In this document: one piece after another, positions 17,920 to 27,516 of the stretch
Position numbering within the stretch: position 1 is the first letter of the stretch
Layout of the letters: every line of letters starts with the position of its first letter
Assembly (NCBI GenBank): GCA_963742315.1
Contig: CAVULE010000013.1
Span: 62,001 to 126,000, forward strand
Direction: 5' to 3'
DNA length: 64,000 bases
DNA from: AV69 sp963742315
GTDB taxonomy: Bacteria; Verrucomicrobiota; Verrucomicrobiia; Chthoniobacterales; UBA10450
Notes under the pieces: generated by a model
The model's database searches: none
Told to the model about the DNA's origin: nothing
The model's input: only the letters and a program-made list of their open reading frames with translations
Translations under genes and position numbers: made by a program

Positions 17920-18476
17920 AAATCCTCATCGCCGAAGACGACGCTGTTGCGGCTCAAATCCTACAATTAACCCTCGAGCGAATGGGGCACGAAGTGGTGG
18001 TGACGCGCACTGGAATCGAAGCGTGGGAAACGTTCGATCGCGCTCCTGTGCGTGTTGTCGTAAGCGATTGGATGATGCCGGGGATAGATGGCTTGGAGTT
18101 TTGTCACCGAGTGCGGGCGCGTCCGAACACACCGTATACCTATTTCATCCTTCTGACCGCCGTAAATACCGGCGCGGAAAACTACGACCTCGGCACTGAA
18201 GCTGGCATTGACGATTTCCTTACGAAGCCGCTTGACGCCATCGCTATTCGGATGCGACTGCGCGTCGCGGATCGAATTCTTTGGTTTACGGGAGAGGTTC
18301 ATCAGCTCAAACAATTGATTCCGATTTGTGCCTATTGTCACAAAATACACACCGCCGAGGACTACTGGCAGCGTTTCGAAACCTACATCAAGCAACAGAC
18401 CGGATCGGAATTCAGCCATGGCGTTTGCCCCGAGTGCTTTCAGGGTGAAATGGCGAAACTAAGATGCGCCCGCTGA
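17916..18476 (+). CDS. response regulator with C-terminal zinc-knuckle-like segment
   Basis: 186 residues. REC domain (about 1-120) with AEDD, acceptor Asp in VSDWMMPGIDG and Lys in FLTKPLD. After a short helix comes a cysteine-rich tail: IPICAYCHKIH (CxxC), about 25 residues containing YWQRFETYI, then GVCPECF (CxxC). Four cysteines in two CxxC pairs suggest a zinc ribbon or knuckle. Its start overlaps the previous stop, so the two receivers are translationally coupled. The receiver core resembles that of the REC-HisKA protein at 15474-16172 (shared DWMMPG), suggesting duplication. Confidence 0.85.
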   Translation: MKILIAEDDAVAAQILQLTLERMGHEVVVTRTGIEAWETFDRAPVRVVVSDWMMPGIDGLEFCHRVRARPNTPYTYFILLTAVNTGAENYDLGTEAGIDDFLTKPLDAIAIRMRLRVADRILWFTGEVHQLKQLIPICAYCHKIHTAEDYWQRFETYIKQQTGSEFSHGVCPECFQGEMAKLRCAR

Positions 18477-18610
18477 TTTTTGTGCGACGCAGCCAAGTTG
18501 CATCAGCTTTCCTCATCAGGGATCTGCTTGAGCTGGCGAATATTGAATCGGGTAAAGCGAGACTTCCGAAAAAAAAGAGCTGCAAGTTTTGCCCGAGATT
18601 GAGTTCGTGA
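18464..18610 (+). pseudogene. possible remnant of a histidine-kinase HisKA helix
   Basis: A 48-codon frame overlapping the end of the previous receiver contains LIRDLLELANIESGKARL, which closely resembles the second helix of HisKA domains (typically DLLELSRIESGK). Nothing recognisable follows. I read it as debris from a kinase gene that once followed the receiver. The remaining gap to 18827 holds no supported gene. Confidence 0.35.
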
Positions 18611-18827
18611 GTGGGGGCTGGTTAAAGGCCCGAAGCTACTGGCGGCAAAGACCATGTGGGAAACGCGTTGGCATCAACGCCGTATTTGAATTTGGAATGC
18701 GTCCTGCTTCGACCACATGATGCAACCAAAGAAAGAACGACCAAGATTAAACACCGTTTCTCGATCGGTCCATCTCGGAAGAACCGCAGGACGATCGTAG
18801 GCGAAGTGGAAGCGCTTCAAGTCGACC

Positions 18828-21272
18828 ATGAAGACCGTTGTCATTGTTGACGACCACGAAGACAACCGGGCACTGCTCATGGCGACGTTGGAGCCCCGCG
18901 ACTATCGCCTGGTCGAAGCCTCCAGCGGCGAAGAAGCGTTGAAGTTGATCGGCAAAGAAGAGCCGGACCTGATTATCGCCGATGTGCTCATGCCCAGGAT
19001 GGATGGCTATGAGTTTGTCCAGCAGTTGCGGCAGGATCCAAGAAACGCGCAAACGAAAGTAATCTTTTATACCGCCAGCTATATCGAAGAAGAATCACGG
19101 AGATTAGCAAAGGCGTGTGGGGTTAATCACATCATTGTCAAACCGACGGACCCCGATACCATCCTCGAGATTGTTGATGAAGCGCTGGGGGAGAAGTCGA
19201 AACCGGCGGCGATTGTTCCGACACCAGATTTCGAGCGTGAACATCTCCATCTTGTTACGGACAAGCTCTCCGAAAAGGTGGAGGAATTGGAGACGCTTAC
19301 TCACCAACTCGGGCAGGAAATCGTAGAGCGTAAAAGTGCGGAGGATGCGTTACGTGCAAGTGAGGCTCATTTGCAAACTGTCGTCGAGAACCTCGACGAG
19401 GGTGTGATTGTCTCCGATCTCAAGGGCGGATTGGTGCAGTGGAATCGTGCCGCATTGACGATTCATGGGTATACCACGTTGGAGGAGGGTCTTCGATCCC
19501 AGAACGACCTCGTTGACACCTTCGAACTCTCGACCTTGGACGGCACCCGCGTTCCGCTGGAAGAGTGGCCGCTGTTTCGCATCCTTCGTGGCGAAAATCT
19601 GCGCGATCTCGAACTGCGGGTAAGAAATATTCGGGCGGATTGGGAGCGTATTTTTAACTATGGCGGTACTCTCGTTCACGATGGGAGCAACGAACCGGTG
19701 CTGGCGATCGTTACCGTAAGCGACATTACTCAGCGCAAGCGCGTGGAGGAACGCCTGCGAGAGCAAGCTGACATCATCAATCATGCACGGGACGCGATCA
19801 TCATCCGGCACTTCCAAGATGATCGCATCACCTTTTGGAACAAAGGAGCGGAACACTTATACGGCTGGACCGCCAACGAAGCGCTGGGCAAGCCAAGCGG
19901 GGAATTGCTCTACGCCGATGCCAACGAGCGTGACGCCCCTTTAAAAGTTCTGCTCTCTACCGGCGAATTTCATGGCGAGCTTAAGCAGGTCACGAAAGGT
20001 GCCCGGGATATCGTTGTCGACTGCCGCGCCACCCTCATTCGCGATCCCGCCGGGGAGCCTCGCTCGCTGCTCCTCATCAACACGGACATTACTGAGCAAA
20101 AGAAACTTGAAATGCAGCTGCTGCGCGCGCAGCGACTTGAAAGCATTGGTACCCTGGCGGGTGGCGTGGCTCACGATCTTAATAATGTCCTTGGTCCGAT
20201 CTTGATGGGTGCGGAATCACTGCGTTGCAATCGGACGGGCGAACATGCCGCGGCCATGATTTCACTCATCGAGGAGAGCGCGCGACGCGGCTCAAGCATT
20301 GTTAAGCAAGTACTCACTTTCGCGCGCGGCGTGGAAGGTCAGCGGGTGCTGATTAATCCGCGCCATCTCATTGACGAAATGGTCGAGATCGCGAAAAGAA
20401 CATTTCCCAAAACGATCGAAGTCACAGGAAAATACCCAGAGCATCCTTGGGCGATTAGCGGTGATCCAACTCAACTGCATCAGGTTTTGCTGAATCTTTC
20501 TATGAATGCACGGGACGCTATGGCCAATGGCGGCTCCCTGATTTTAGCAGCAGAAAATGTGGAGGTGGACGATAATTTTGCTGCAATGATGACAGGCGCA
20601 AAGGCTGGGTCGTATGCGACTTTGCGTGTGAGCGACACCGGCGTCGGGATACCGCGTGCGCTGGTGGAGAAGATCTTCGAGCCATTCTTCACCACCAAGG
20701 ATCCCGGCAAGGGCACCGGCTTAGGGTTGTCCACTTCATTAGGAATCGTGAAGAGTCACGCCGGCTTTATTTCAGTCTCCAGCGAACAAGGCAGGGGTAC
20801 GACTTTTACGGTTTTCCTTCCTGCTGTCCAAGCCGATGTCGCTCCATGCCGGAAAGAATCCCCGCCTGTCACCAAGGGAAATGGCGAATTAGTTCTGCTG
20901 GTCGATGACGAGATGAACGTTCGCCGCGTTACGAAGATGACTCTGGAGACGCACAACTACTGCGTGCTGGAAGCGAACGATGGCCCCGAGGCATTGGCTA
21001 TCTTTGCCCAACACAAGGATTCGATCAGCGTTGTTCTTACCGATTTGATAATGCCGTATATCGATGGGGTTGCCCTAATTCGCGCACTCAAGCAGATAAA
21101 ACCGGATATGATTTTCATCGCGTCCAGCGGACAGGACGCCGAGCCTCGCCTGGTCGAACTTCAGGGGCTCGGGGTCGTGAATTTTTTACGCAAACCATAC
21201 GATACGAGGAAGCTCCTCACCGTGCTGGAAAGCGCCGTTTCACAGCAATTGGGGCCGCTTCCAAAAAAATGA
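18828..21272 (+). CDS. hybrid sensor histidine kinase REC-PAS-PAS-HisKA-HATPase-REC
   Basis: 814 residues. N-terminal receiver (about 1-120; VDDHED, acceptor in IIADVLMPRMDG, Lys in IIVKPTD), coiled coil (about 135-180), PAS 1 (about 182-305), PAS 2 (about 310-430), HisKA with GTLAGGVAHDLNNVLGPIL (phospho-His in AHDLNN), HATPase_c with LLNLSMNARDAMANGG (N box), VSDTGVGI (G1) and GKGTGLGLSTSLGIV (G2), and a C-terminal receiver (acceptor in VVLTDLIMPYIDG, Lys in FLRKPYD). No membrane segment, so it is cytosolic. The AHDLNN-type box with a C-terminal receiver places it with NtrB-like hybrid kinases. Its likely output is the LuxR regulator 84 bases downstream. Confidence 0.93.
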   Translation: MKTVVIVDDHEDNRALLMATLEPRDYRLVEASSGEEALKLIGKEEPDLIIADVLMPRMDGYEFVQQLRQDPRNAQTKVIFYTASYIEEESRRLAKACGVNHIIVKPTDPDTILEIVDEALGEKSKPAAIVPTPDFEREHLHLVTDKLSEKVEELETLTHQLGQEIVERKSAEDALRASEAHLQTVVENLDEGVIVSDLKGGLVQWNRAALTIHGYTTLEEGLRSQNDLVDTFELSTLDGTRVPLEEWPLFRILRGENLRDLELRVRNIRADWERIFNYGGTLVHDGSNEPVLAIVTVSDITQRKRVEERLREQADIINHARDAIIIRHFQDDRITFWNKGAEHLYGWTANEALGKPSGELLYADANERDAPLKVLLSTGEFHGELKQVTKGARDIVVDCRATLIRDPAGEPRSLLLINTDITEQKKLEMQLLRAQRLESIGTLAGGVAHDLNNVLGPILMGAESLRCNRTGEHAAAMISLIEESARRGSSIVKQVLTFARGVEGQRVLINPRHLIDEMVEIAKRTFPKTIEVTGKYPEHPWAISGDPTQLHQVLLNLSMNARDAMANGGSLILAAENVEVDDNFAAMMTGAKAGSYATLRVSDTGVGIPRALVEKIFEPFFTTKDPGKGTGLGLSTSLGIVKSHAGFISVSSEQGRGTTFTVFLPAVQADVAPCRKESPPVTKGNGELVLLVDDEMNVRRVTKMTLETHNYCVLEANDGPEALAIFAQHKDSISVVLTDLIMPYIDGVALIRALKQIKPDMIFIASSGQDAEPRLVELQGLGVVNFLRKPYDTRKLLTVLESAVSQQLGPLPKK

Positions 21273-21356
21273 TTTCTGCCGCTCAAGATCAGAGCGTGGC
21301 TCGCTTCTAGAAAGCGTAATGAATTTAACACTTCCAGAGGCTAAGATTGTCGTGTC

Positions 21357-22010
21357 GTGAAGACGGTCCGGATTCTTCTCGCAGACGATCATAAGGTGGT
21401 CCGTCAAGGAACGCGTGCGCTTCTGTCGACGATCCCAGAATGGGAGATTGTCGGCGAGGCCGATAACGGTCGAGATGCGGTTGCACTGACTGTGGAACTA
21501 AAACCGGACATTGTGATTCTGGATATCACAATGCCCGAATTGAACGGCCTCGATGCGGCACGGCAGATCAAAAGGAAGTCCCCTGAGACCGAAATCCTGA
21601 TTTTTACGGCGCAGGAGACGGAAAAGCTAGTTCACGATGTCTTCGACTCCGGAGCACGTAGCTACATCATGAAAACAGATGCGGCTGATCATTTAATCGA
21701 CGCGATCAAAGCACTTTCCGAACACAAACATTTTTTTACATCGCGGATCTCGGAGATCGTTTTCGCGCGGTGTATTCAGGGAAAACAAGCCCTCGAAGGG
21801 ACTCCGGAAAACAGCCGGATCACCGATCGGGAGCGGGAAATCGTGCAGCTTCTGGGTGAGGGTAAAAGTAGTAAGGAAATTGCCATCATCCTGGGGATTA
21901 GTGTGCGCACGGTGGAAACGCATCGCGCCGCGATCATGAAAAAACTGGGGTTGAAATCGTTTAGTGCGTTGATTCGCTACGCCGTTCGTAACAAGATCAT
22001 TGAGGCTTAA
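21357..22010 (+). CDS. NarL/LuxR-type response regulator
   Basis: 217 residues. Receiver (about 1-120; ADDH, acceptor Asp in IVILDITMPELNG, Thr in IFTAQET, Lys in YIMKTDA) and a C-terminal LuxR helix-turn-helix (about 152-215; ITDREREIVQLLGEGKSSKE and GISVRTVETHRAAIMKKLG). It is the only protein in the 15.4-25.4 kb cluster with a DNA-binding output, so it is the best candidate for the transcriptional end of the relay. Start GTG 21357. 84 bases separate it from the hybrid kinase. Confidence 0.94.
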   Translation: MKTVRILLADDHKVVRQGTRALLSTIPEWEIVGEADNGRDAVALTVELKPDIVILDITMPELNGLDAARQIKRKSPETEILIFTAQETEKLVHDVFDSGARSYIMKTDAADHLIDAIKALSEHKHFFTSRISEIVFARCIQGKQALEGTPENSRITDREREIVQLLGEGKSSKEIAIILGISVRTVETHRAAIMKKLGLKSFSALIRYAVRNKIIEA

Positions 22011-22174
22011 TCGCGCCCTGCGCAATTCGGCGGCAGAAGTTCCGATGGCGGTTGATGGCGTCGCTCGCTCGATTGGCAGTTTTTGCCTTAGCGCGGAACG
22101 CACCGGATGTCGAACACGAAGGATATCCAATTTTCGCCTGCGTGGCAGATTTCTAATTTGAAAAAACCGGACCA

Positions 22175-22390
22175 GCGGGAAGGTACAGGCTCGACGCACG
22201 TCCAGTGGAAGGGTTGCACGCGGGCGCGGATGATTACCTGATCAAGCGGTTCGACAAGAACGAGCTTTTGGCGCGTATCCAGGTGGGATTACGCATTCTC
22301 GAGTTAGATTCTACCTCGGCAAAGCGGGTGAAGGAGCTGGAGAAGGTGGCCAGCGAAATCGATGATCTGAAGTTGAGATTTCCGCTCTAG
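22175..22390 (+). pseudogene. 5'-truncated response regulator fragment
   Basis: The frame encodes GLHAGADDYLIKRFDKNEL and then ARIQVGLRILEL, the last third of a receiver domain plus the start of its trailing coiled coil. The N-terminal two-thirds, including the acceptor Asp, are missing, and the usual KP after the conserved Lys is KR. It ends tail-to-tail with the large hybrid kinase (4-base overlap). The preceding 22011-22174 stretch shows no other receiver sequence. Confidence 0.7.
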
Positions 22391-25300
22391 GTGACGACCT
22401 TTTCGCGCGGGCCGACCGCTGCGCGGCTCGGCCTGACGGTCCCACGATAGCAGGCCCGGGCGAGCATTTCTTCCTTTTCGAGTGTGTGTTCACTATTTTG
22501 AAAGTAGCTTTCAAAAAACGAACGGATGCGGTCGAATTCCGAACTCGCTTTTTCGTATATCGCAGACGCCGCCTCGAGGTTGCCGCTATTACCCATCTGC
22601 TCCAGTTCGTTCAGAAAGGGGACAATTGAATTACTTCCGCAGCTTAGGCTCGCGCCTCGAAAGCGGTGCGCGATCGCGCCCAAATCTTTCGCATCGTTTT
22701 TGCGAATGGCCGTTTCCATGGCCGGTAAAAGTTCCGCGCCTTGTTCCAGATAGAGGTCGGCGATCTTTCGCATGGTGTCGAGAGCACCGCCGCAAACATC
22801 GCGCAGCCGCTGAAGATCAACTGGCGCATTTGTGTTACGAATAGGTGCCCATTTTTTCAACGCTGTCTCCAATTCCTCTCCAATGATCGGCTTGGAAAGA
22901 TAGTCGTCCATTCCCGCAGCCAGGCATTTCTCGCGATCGCCACGCAGCGCGTGTGCGGTCATGGCGATAATGCGTGGCGGCCGGTCGAATTCGCGCCGGA
23001 TGGTTCGCGCAGCTTCATAGCCGTCCATCTCCGGCATTTGGCAATCCATCAAAATAATATCGTAGGAACGACCCCTAAGCGCTGCGATTGCCTCTTTGCC
23101 GTTTGAGACGGTGTCGGCGGTATAGCCGAGATCGTCCAGCACCAAGAGCATGACTTTTTTATTCACTTCATTATCTTCAACAATGAGGATGCGGGTGTCA
23201 TGAACTGCGTGCGGGCGTGCTTTGCTCGGGGGATGGTTGTTTGCCTTAGTCCTTTTTAATGGCGCGGATCCCAATACGCTGGCCAAGCACCGGTGAAGTT
23301 GCGTTTGCTGCACTGGTTTTTCGAAAAAGGCGTCGATGTCCGCGTTTTTGCGAGTCTGCGCATCGATGGGATTCCCGACGGAGCTGATCATGATGATGCG
23401 TGTATCTTTGGTGATGGGATCGCTTTTAATGGCCTGGGCCAGCTCCATTCCGTTCATTCCCGGCATTTGCATGTCGATAATGGCGAGCGCGTATGGGCTT
23501 TCATCCGCAATCGCCTCGCCCAAGAATTGAAGCGCTTCTTCCCCGCTGGCCGCTGGGGTGCATTGCATTCCCAAGGCGGTCAGCTGTGATCGAAGAATTT
23601 GGCGGTCAGTGGCGTTGTCATCTGCCAGCAGGACACGTCCGCTCAGAAGAGGTTTCTGCTTTCCCGGCGCCGCTTTTCCGCCAGCGCGTTTTTCAAACCT
23701 ACTGGTAAACCAAAATGTCGATCCTTTACCTGGTTCGCTTTCGACTCCGATCTCGCCGTGCATCATCCTTACCAGCTGCCGTGAGATCGTCAGCCCAAGT
23801 CCGGTACCGCCATAGCGTCGGGTAGTCGACTGATCAGCCTGACTGAAGGCGTCGAAAATTCGTCCGCGTGCGTCCTCGCTTAGACCGATCCCGGTATCTT
23901 TGATTTCGAAACGCAGCATTGCTTTGCTGCCCGGGACCGCGTCAGTGAGAGAAACTCCTGCTGGTGTATCTTCTTGCGGAAGGACCCGCAGCACCACTTC
24001 GCCCTGCTCGGTAAATTTTACCGCGTTGTTAAGAAGATTTGTCAGCACCTGGCGCAACCGTCCGGGATCACCGCAAAGAAAAGTGCAAACCTTGGAATCA
24101 ATCTCACTGCGGAGCTCCAACCCTTTAGCCCGTGCTTGCGGTACAAGAACACTCAATGCGCCTTCGACCACTTCATCCAAATCAAACTCCAGATTCTCAA
24201 ACTCCAATTTGCCGGCCTCGATTTTGGAAAAATCAAGAATGTCGTTCAAGATCGAGAGCAGCGACTTGGCGCTGCTGCAAATCGTCTCCGCATAGTCGCG
24301 CTGCTTGGGATCGAGCTCGGTTTCCAGAAGGAGTCCAGTCATGCCGATCACACCGTTCATCGGCGTGCGAATTTCGTGGCTCATGTTAGCCAGAAATTCA
24401 GATTTCATGCGCGCTCCCTCCAAGGCCGCATCACGCGCCTTGGCCATCTCGACCTCAAGATTTTTCCGTTGGGTGATGTCTTCCGCCACACCGCAGGTCC
24501 GGACGACCTGCTTGTCTTCGCCGCGGATCGCGAAACGCCGGTCGCGGATCCACCGGATGGAACCATTGTGATGCCGGATGCGATATTCCAGGTCGTACTT
24601 CGTGCCTTGGGACAATTCCGACAGAGCTTTGGCCACAGGGGGGCGATCCTCTTCCAGGATATTGTTAAACCACTGTTTTGGATCTTCGTAGATGCTCTGG
24701 CAGGCCCATCCCCAAATCTGCTCATAGGCGGGACTAACATAGAACAATTCTTCGCCAGTAGGTGAGGAGACCCAAAAAACCTCGCTGCTATTTTCCGCCA
24801 GTTGACGGAACCGTAATTCGCTTTCGCGCAGTGCGGCCTCCGCCAGTTTCCGCTCGGCAATCTGATCGCGTAGTTCCTGGTTGGCCTGAGAAAGGTTCTG
24901 GGTGCGCTCGGTCACGCGTGCCTCGAGCTCTTCCAGATGATGCCGGCTGCGCCGCAACAATTCCCATTTGGAGCAGAGCGCTTCCGCCATTTGTCGTACT
25001 TCAATGATGTCGAAGGGCTTCTTTAAAATAAGCAGTCGATCAGAGCTGCCGAGTCTCGCTTGAAGGTCGTGCCAGCCGTAGTCCGAGTGCGCCGTGCAGA
25101 TCACAACCTGGAGATCGGAGTCGAGTTCCCAAAGCTTTACGATCGTTTCGAGGCCATCCATCCCGGGCGGCATGCGCATATCGACGAATGCCATTGCGTA
25201 GGGCTGGCCTTTATCGAGCGCGGCTCGTACCAACTCGACGCCCTCCTCGCCCTGATATGCGGACTCCATCGTGAACCCCAATGTCCGCCGGCCAGAAGGG

Positions 25301-25449
25301 GATTCGCCGAAAAGCCGTGCTTCCGCTTCATCTAGCGTGCTTTTGTCTGAAGCGGCCCCACGCAGAATTTCGCGAAAGCTATTGTGAATACCGCGATTGT
25401 CGTCAATCACGAGGATGCGCCGGTTCCTTTGATCGTTGGAGCTGTTCAT
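22387..25449 (-). CDS. large hybrid histidine kinase REC-PAS-HisKA-HATPase-REC-REC-Hpt
   Basis: 1020 residues. N-terminal REC (about 10-170, with an insert; acceptor in AFVDMRMPPGMDG, Lys in LKKPFD), coiled coil, PAS/PAC (about 215-340), HisKA with FLANMSHEIRTPMNGVIGM, HATPase_c with LLNNAVKFTEQGEV (N box), IKDTGIGLS (G1), YGGTGLGLTISRQLV (G2), REC2 (acceptor in AIIDMQMPGMNG), REC3 (ILMDCQMPEMDG, Lys in LSKPI) and a C-terminal Hpt with GAIAHRFRGASLSCG (phospho-His present). The layout allows a complete His-Asp-His relay ending on a separate receiver, of which several are encoded next door. No membrane segment. Start ATG 25449. Confidence 0.95.
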   Translation of the reverse strand: MNSSNDQRNRRILVIDDNRGIHNSFREILRGAASDKSTLDEAEARLFGESPSGRRTLGFTMESAYQGEEGVELVRAALDKGQPYAMAFVDMRMPPGMDGLETIVKLWELDSDLQVVICTAHSDYGWHDLQARLGSSDRLLILKKPFDIIEVRQMAEALCSKWELLRRSRHHLEELEARVTERTQNLSQANQELRDQIAERKLAEAALRESELRFRQLAENSSEVFWVSSPTGEELFYVSPAYEQIWGWACQSIYEDPKQWFNNILEEDRPPVAKALSELSQGTKYDLEYRIRHHNGSIRWIRDRRFAIRGEDKQVVRTCGVAEDITQRKNLEVEMAKARDAALEGARMKSEFLANMSHEIRTPMNGVIGMTGLLLETELDPKQRDYAETICSSAKSLLSILNDILDFSKIEAGKLEFENLEFDLDEVVEGALSVLVPQARAKGLELRSEIDSKVCTFLCGDPGRLRQVLTNLLNNAVKFTEQGEVVLRVLPQEDTPAGVSLTDAVPGSKAMLRFEIKDTGIGLSEDARGRIFDAFSQADQSTTRRYGGTGLGLTISRQLVRMMHGEIGVESEPGKGSTFWFTSRFEKRAGGKAAPGKQKPLLSGRVLLADDNATDRQILRSQLTALGMQCTPAASGEEALQFLGEAIADESPYALAIIDMQMPGMNGMELAQAIKSDPITKDTRIIMISSVGNPIDAQTRKNADIDAFFEKPVQQTQLHRCLASVLGSAPLKRTKANNHPPSKARPHAVHDTRILIVEDNEVNKKVMLLVLDDLGYTADTVSNGKEAIAALRGRSYDIILMDCQMPEMDGYEAARTIRREFDRPPRIIAMTAHALRGDREKCLAAGMDDYLSKPIIGEELETALKKWAPIRNTNAPVDLQRLRDVCGGALDTMRKIADLYLEQGAELLPAMETAIRKNDAKDLGAIAHRFRGASLSCGSNSIVPFLNELEQMGNSGNLEAASAIYEKASSEFDRIRSFFESYFQNSEHTLEKEEMLARACYRGTVRPSRAAVGPREKVVT

Positions 25450-26029
25450 ACGTTGCTCTCTTTTGTCATTTCCAAGTTCAAGGAAGCGTGGGGTTTAGCG
25501 AATGCCCCCTACGAGCTGACGATCGGTAGTCGACTCGTTCTTCTTTCCGAGCTAGAAAGCGATCGTGATGCCAACTCGCGTTGCCATTTTTCATCGAATA
25601 TCTGGCAAACAAGAAGAAGCGCGATGCGACCCTGGTAGAACATCACGCATGCTAGGTATTCTAGAAACATCATATTTACAATAACGAGCTGGCGATGTGC
25701 CGCTGTGTAGCGGGGAGCTACGCAGTTTGCGGTGCGGAAAGTACGTAGGAGGGACTCGGCGCAGCCCTTCGTCACAAGTATTCCGCATGCGTATCTGATT
25801 GGACCTGTGGATCATAGATCCAGGTGACACTGTCCGGCCCGAGAAAAAAGCTGGGGGCTGTCACGTCATTGCTCCTTGTCGATGCACACGCAATGGCCCT
25901 TGAGGAGGGCCAAAAGTCGCCCTTGGTCAAAGAGCCGTCCCTGATAACCCTCCTGGCCGCCGGAATTGGAGGCCGCTCTGTGCTGGAAACCTCTCACCCG
26001 CCGTGCTAAAAGAAAAACGTTTTGGAAAA
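25450..26029. other. 580-base gap, no supported gene
   Basis: Divergent region between the hybrid kinase and the glutathionyl-hydroquinone reductase gene. Short ORFs on both strands have no recognisable features. A short GGATCATAGATCC palindrome lies near 25803-25815; its meaning is unclear. Confidence 0.5.
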
Positions 26030-27013
26030 ATGAAGGCGCAGTTTGAAAAGGAACAATCCGCGTCCGGTGAGTTTCAGCGGCAGGCGGACGCCTTTCGCGA
26101 CTGGATCTCGAGCGATGGCACCACCGGTTATCCGGCCGTGGCTGATCGTTACCATCTTTACACTTCACTGGCTTGTCCATGGGCGAGCCGGACGTTAATT
26201 GCTCGTAAACTGCTCGGGTTGGAAAAGGTCATTGGCGTGACAGTGGTAGACCCATTACGCGATGAACGTGGATGGGCTTTTCGCGATCCCAATTCCGATT
26301 CTACCGGAGGGGCAAGTTCCCAGGAGCCCTTTGCCTCAACCGACCCAATTAACGGGTTTCACTTTCTCGCCGAAGCCTACCAGCGAACCGATCCGAACTT
26401 TGATGAGCGCGTCACCGTCCCGGTGCTCTGGGACAAGGTAACGAAAAGGATCGTCAATAATTGCGAAGACGATCTTTGCCGCATGTTCAACGATGCCTTT
26501 CGTGGCCTCGCGCAGAATAAGGAGATCGATCTTTTTCCAAGGGACATTGCCGCGGAACAGGAGAAGCTAAGCGACTTCATTTACGACAAGGTCAACAACG
26601 GCGTTTACAAGGCTGGCTTCACCACCAGACAACATGTTTACGAACGGGCTTGCAAACAACTATTTGATGCCCTCGATCAATTGGAAGAGCGGCTGGCTAG
26701 GAGTCGTTATTTATTTGGAACGAGAATAGTCGAGACCGATTGGCGGTTGTTTTGCACTCTCATTCGATTTGATGTCGTTTACTACATCCATTTCAAGTGC
26801 AGTCTGCGGCGTATCCTCGACTATCACAACCTCCAGGGATATCTGATCGACTTATACCAGCATGATGGCATTGCCGAGACGGTGAATTTCGATCACATCA
26901 AGCGGCATTACTACATGACGCATGGGGCGATTAATCCGAGTCGTATTATTCCAATCGGCCCAATCCTTGATCTCACTCGAGAGCATGGACGGGCCAGGCT
27001 CGATGCTGGGTAA
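26030..27013 (+). CDS. glutathionyl-hydroquinone reductase (Xi-class GST, YqjG/PcpF type)
   Basis: About 327 residues from ATG 26030. Family marks: the catalytic-Cys motif SLACPWASRTLIARKLLGL, where Cys is in CPWA; VVDPLRDERGWAF; VPVLWDKVTKRIVNNCEDD; and the C-terminal helical domain with ETDWRLFCTLIRFDVVYY. Xi-class GSTs reduce glutathionyl-hydroquinones to hydroquinones, releasing glutathione. Another in-frame GTG at 26003 exists, but the extra nine residues are not conserved-looking. A convergent marR gene lies 26 bases beyond its stop. Confidence 0.93.
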   Translation: MKAQFEKEQSASGEFQRQADAFRDWISSDGTTGYPAVADRYHLYTSLACPWASRTLIARKLLGLEKVIGVTVVDPLRDERGWAFRDPNSDSTGGASSQEPFASTDPINGFHFLAEAYQRTDPNFDERVTVPVLWDKVTKRIVNNCEDDLCRMFNDAFRGLAQNKEIDLFPRDIAAEQEKLSDFIYDKVNNGVYKAGFTTRQHVYERACKQLFDALDQLEERLARSRYLFGTRIVETDWRLFCTLIRFDVVYYIHFKCSLRRILDYHNLQGYLIDLYQHDGIAETVNFDHIKRHYYMTHGAINPSRIIPIGPILDLTREHGRARLDAG

Positions 27014-27039
27014 CGCGCGTCTCGCGTGTTGTGGTTGCT

Positions 27040-27453
27040 TTATTCGCGTAATCGCCGTAACGCGTCGATTATTTCGGGAGTGCGCTGCTGGAGTTCGCGG
27101 TGATGAATCGCGGCCAAACGCGCAAGGAGAGAAGCGCCAGCCTTCGTTAATTGCACGTTGACATTGCGTTTGTCCGCGGTGGCCCGCTTCCTGGTGGCTA
27201 ACTTTCGCGCTTCCAATCTGTCGAGAAGGCTAACAGCGGTGTGATGCTTCACTTGGAGCTGCTCGCTTATCCCTCCAACCGTCACGCCATTGGCGCCCGA
27301 ACTACCTTTGATCGCGAGAAGAGCTTCATATTGTTCCGTCGTCAGTTTTGCCCTAGTGGCGACCAGTTCCTTACTGAAGCGAAGAAGCTTCCGCATCGCA
27401 TGTCGGAAGGCACCGAGCGCAGCGTAGTCCTTTGCCTGGAGAGATTTCTTCAT
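27040..27453 (-). CDS. MarR family transcriptional regulator
   Basis: 137 residues with a winged helix: TVGGISEQLQVKHHTAVSLLD (recognition region) and wing TADKRNVNVQLT. It ends tail-to-tail with the hydroquinone reductase gene. MarR proteins commonly sense quinones and phenolics, so regulation of the neighbouring quinone-processing gene is possible but not shown. I see no clear palindrome close upstream of its start. Confidence 0.85.
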   Translation of the reverse strand: MKKSLQAKDYAALGAFRHAMRKLLRFSKELVATRAKLTTEQYEALLAIKGSSGANGVTVGGISEQLQVKHHTAVSLLDRLEARKLATRKRATADKRNVNVQLTKAGASLLARLAAIHHRELQQRTPEIIDALRRLRE

Positions 27454-27516
27454 CCTCGGGGTTTCTGGCGTTCGTTTCCTCGCAGAACCAATCCCTAGGC
27501 ACGAAACGCGATTTTC

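Noticed and set aside
23974..24765. 263-codon frame opposite the large hybrid kinase
   Set aside because: Antisense shadow; kinase domains on the other strand are unambiguous.
25509..25830. Overlapping minus-strand frames of about 80 codons in the gap after the hybrid kinase
   Set aside because: Cys/Arg-rich, no family features, no ribosome-binding site.
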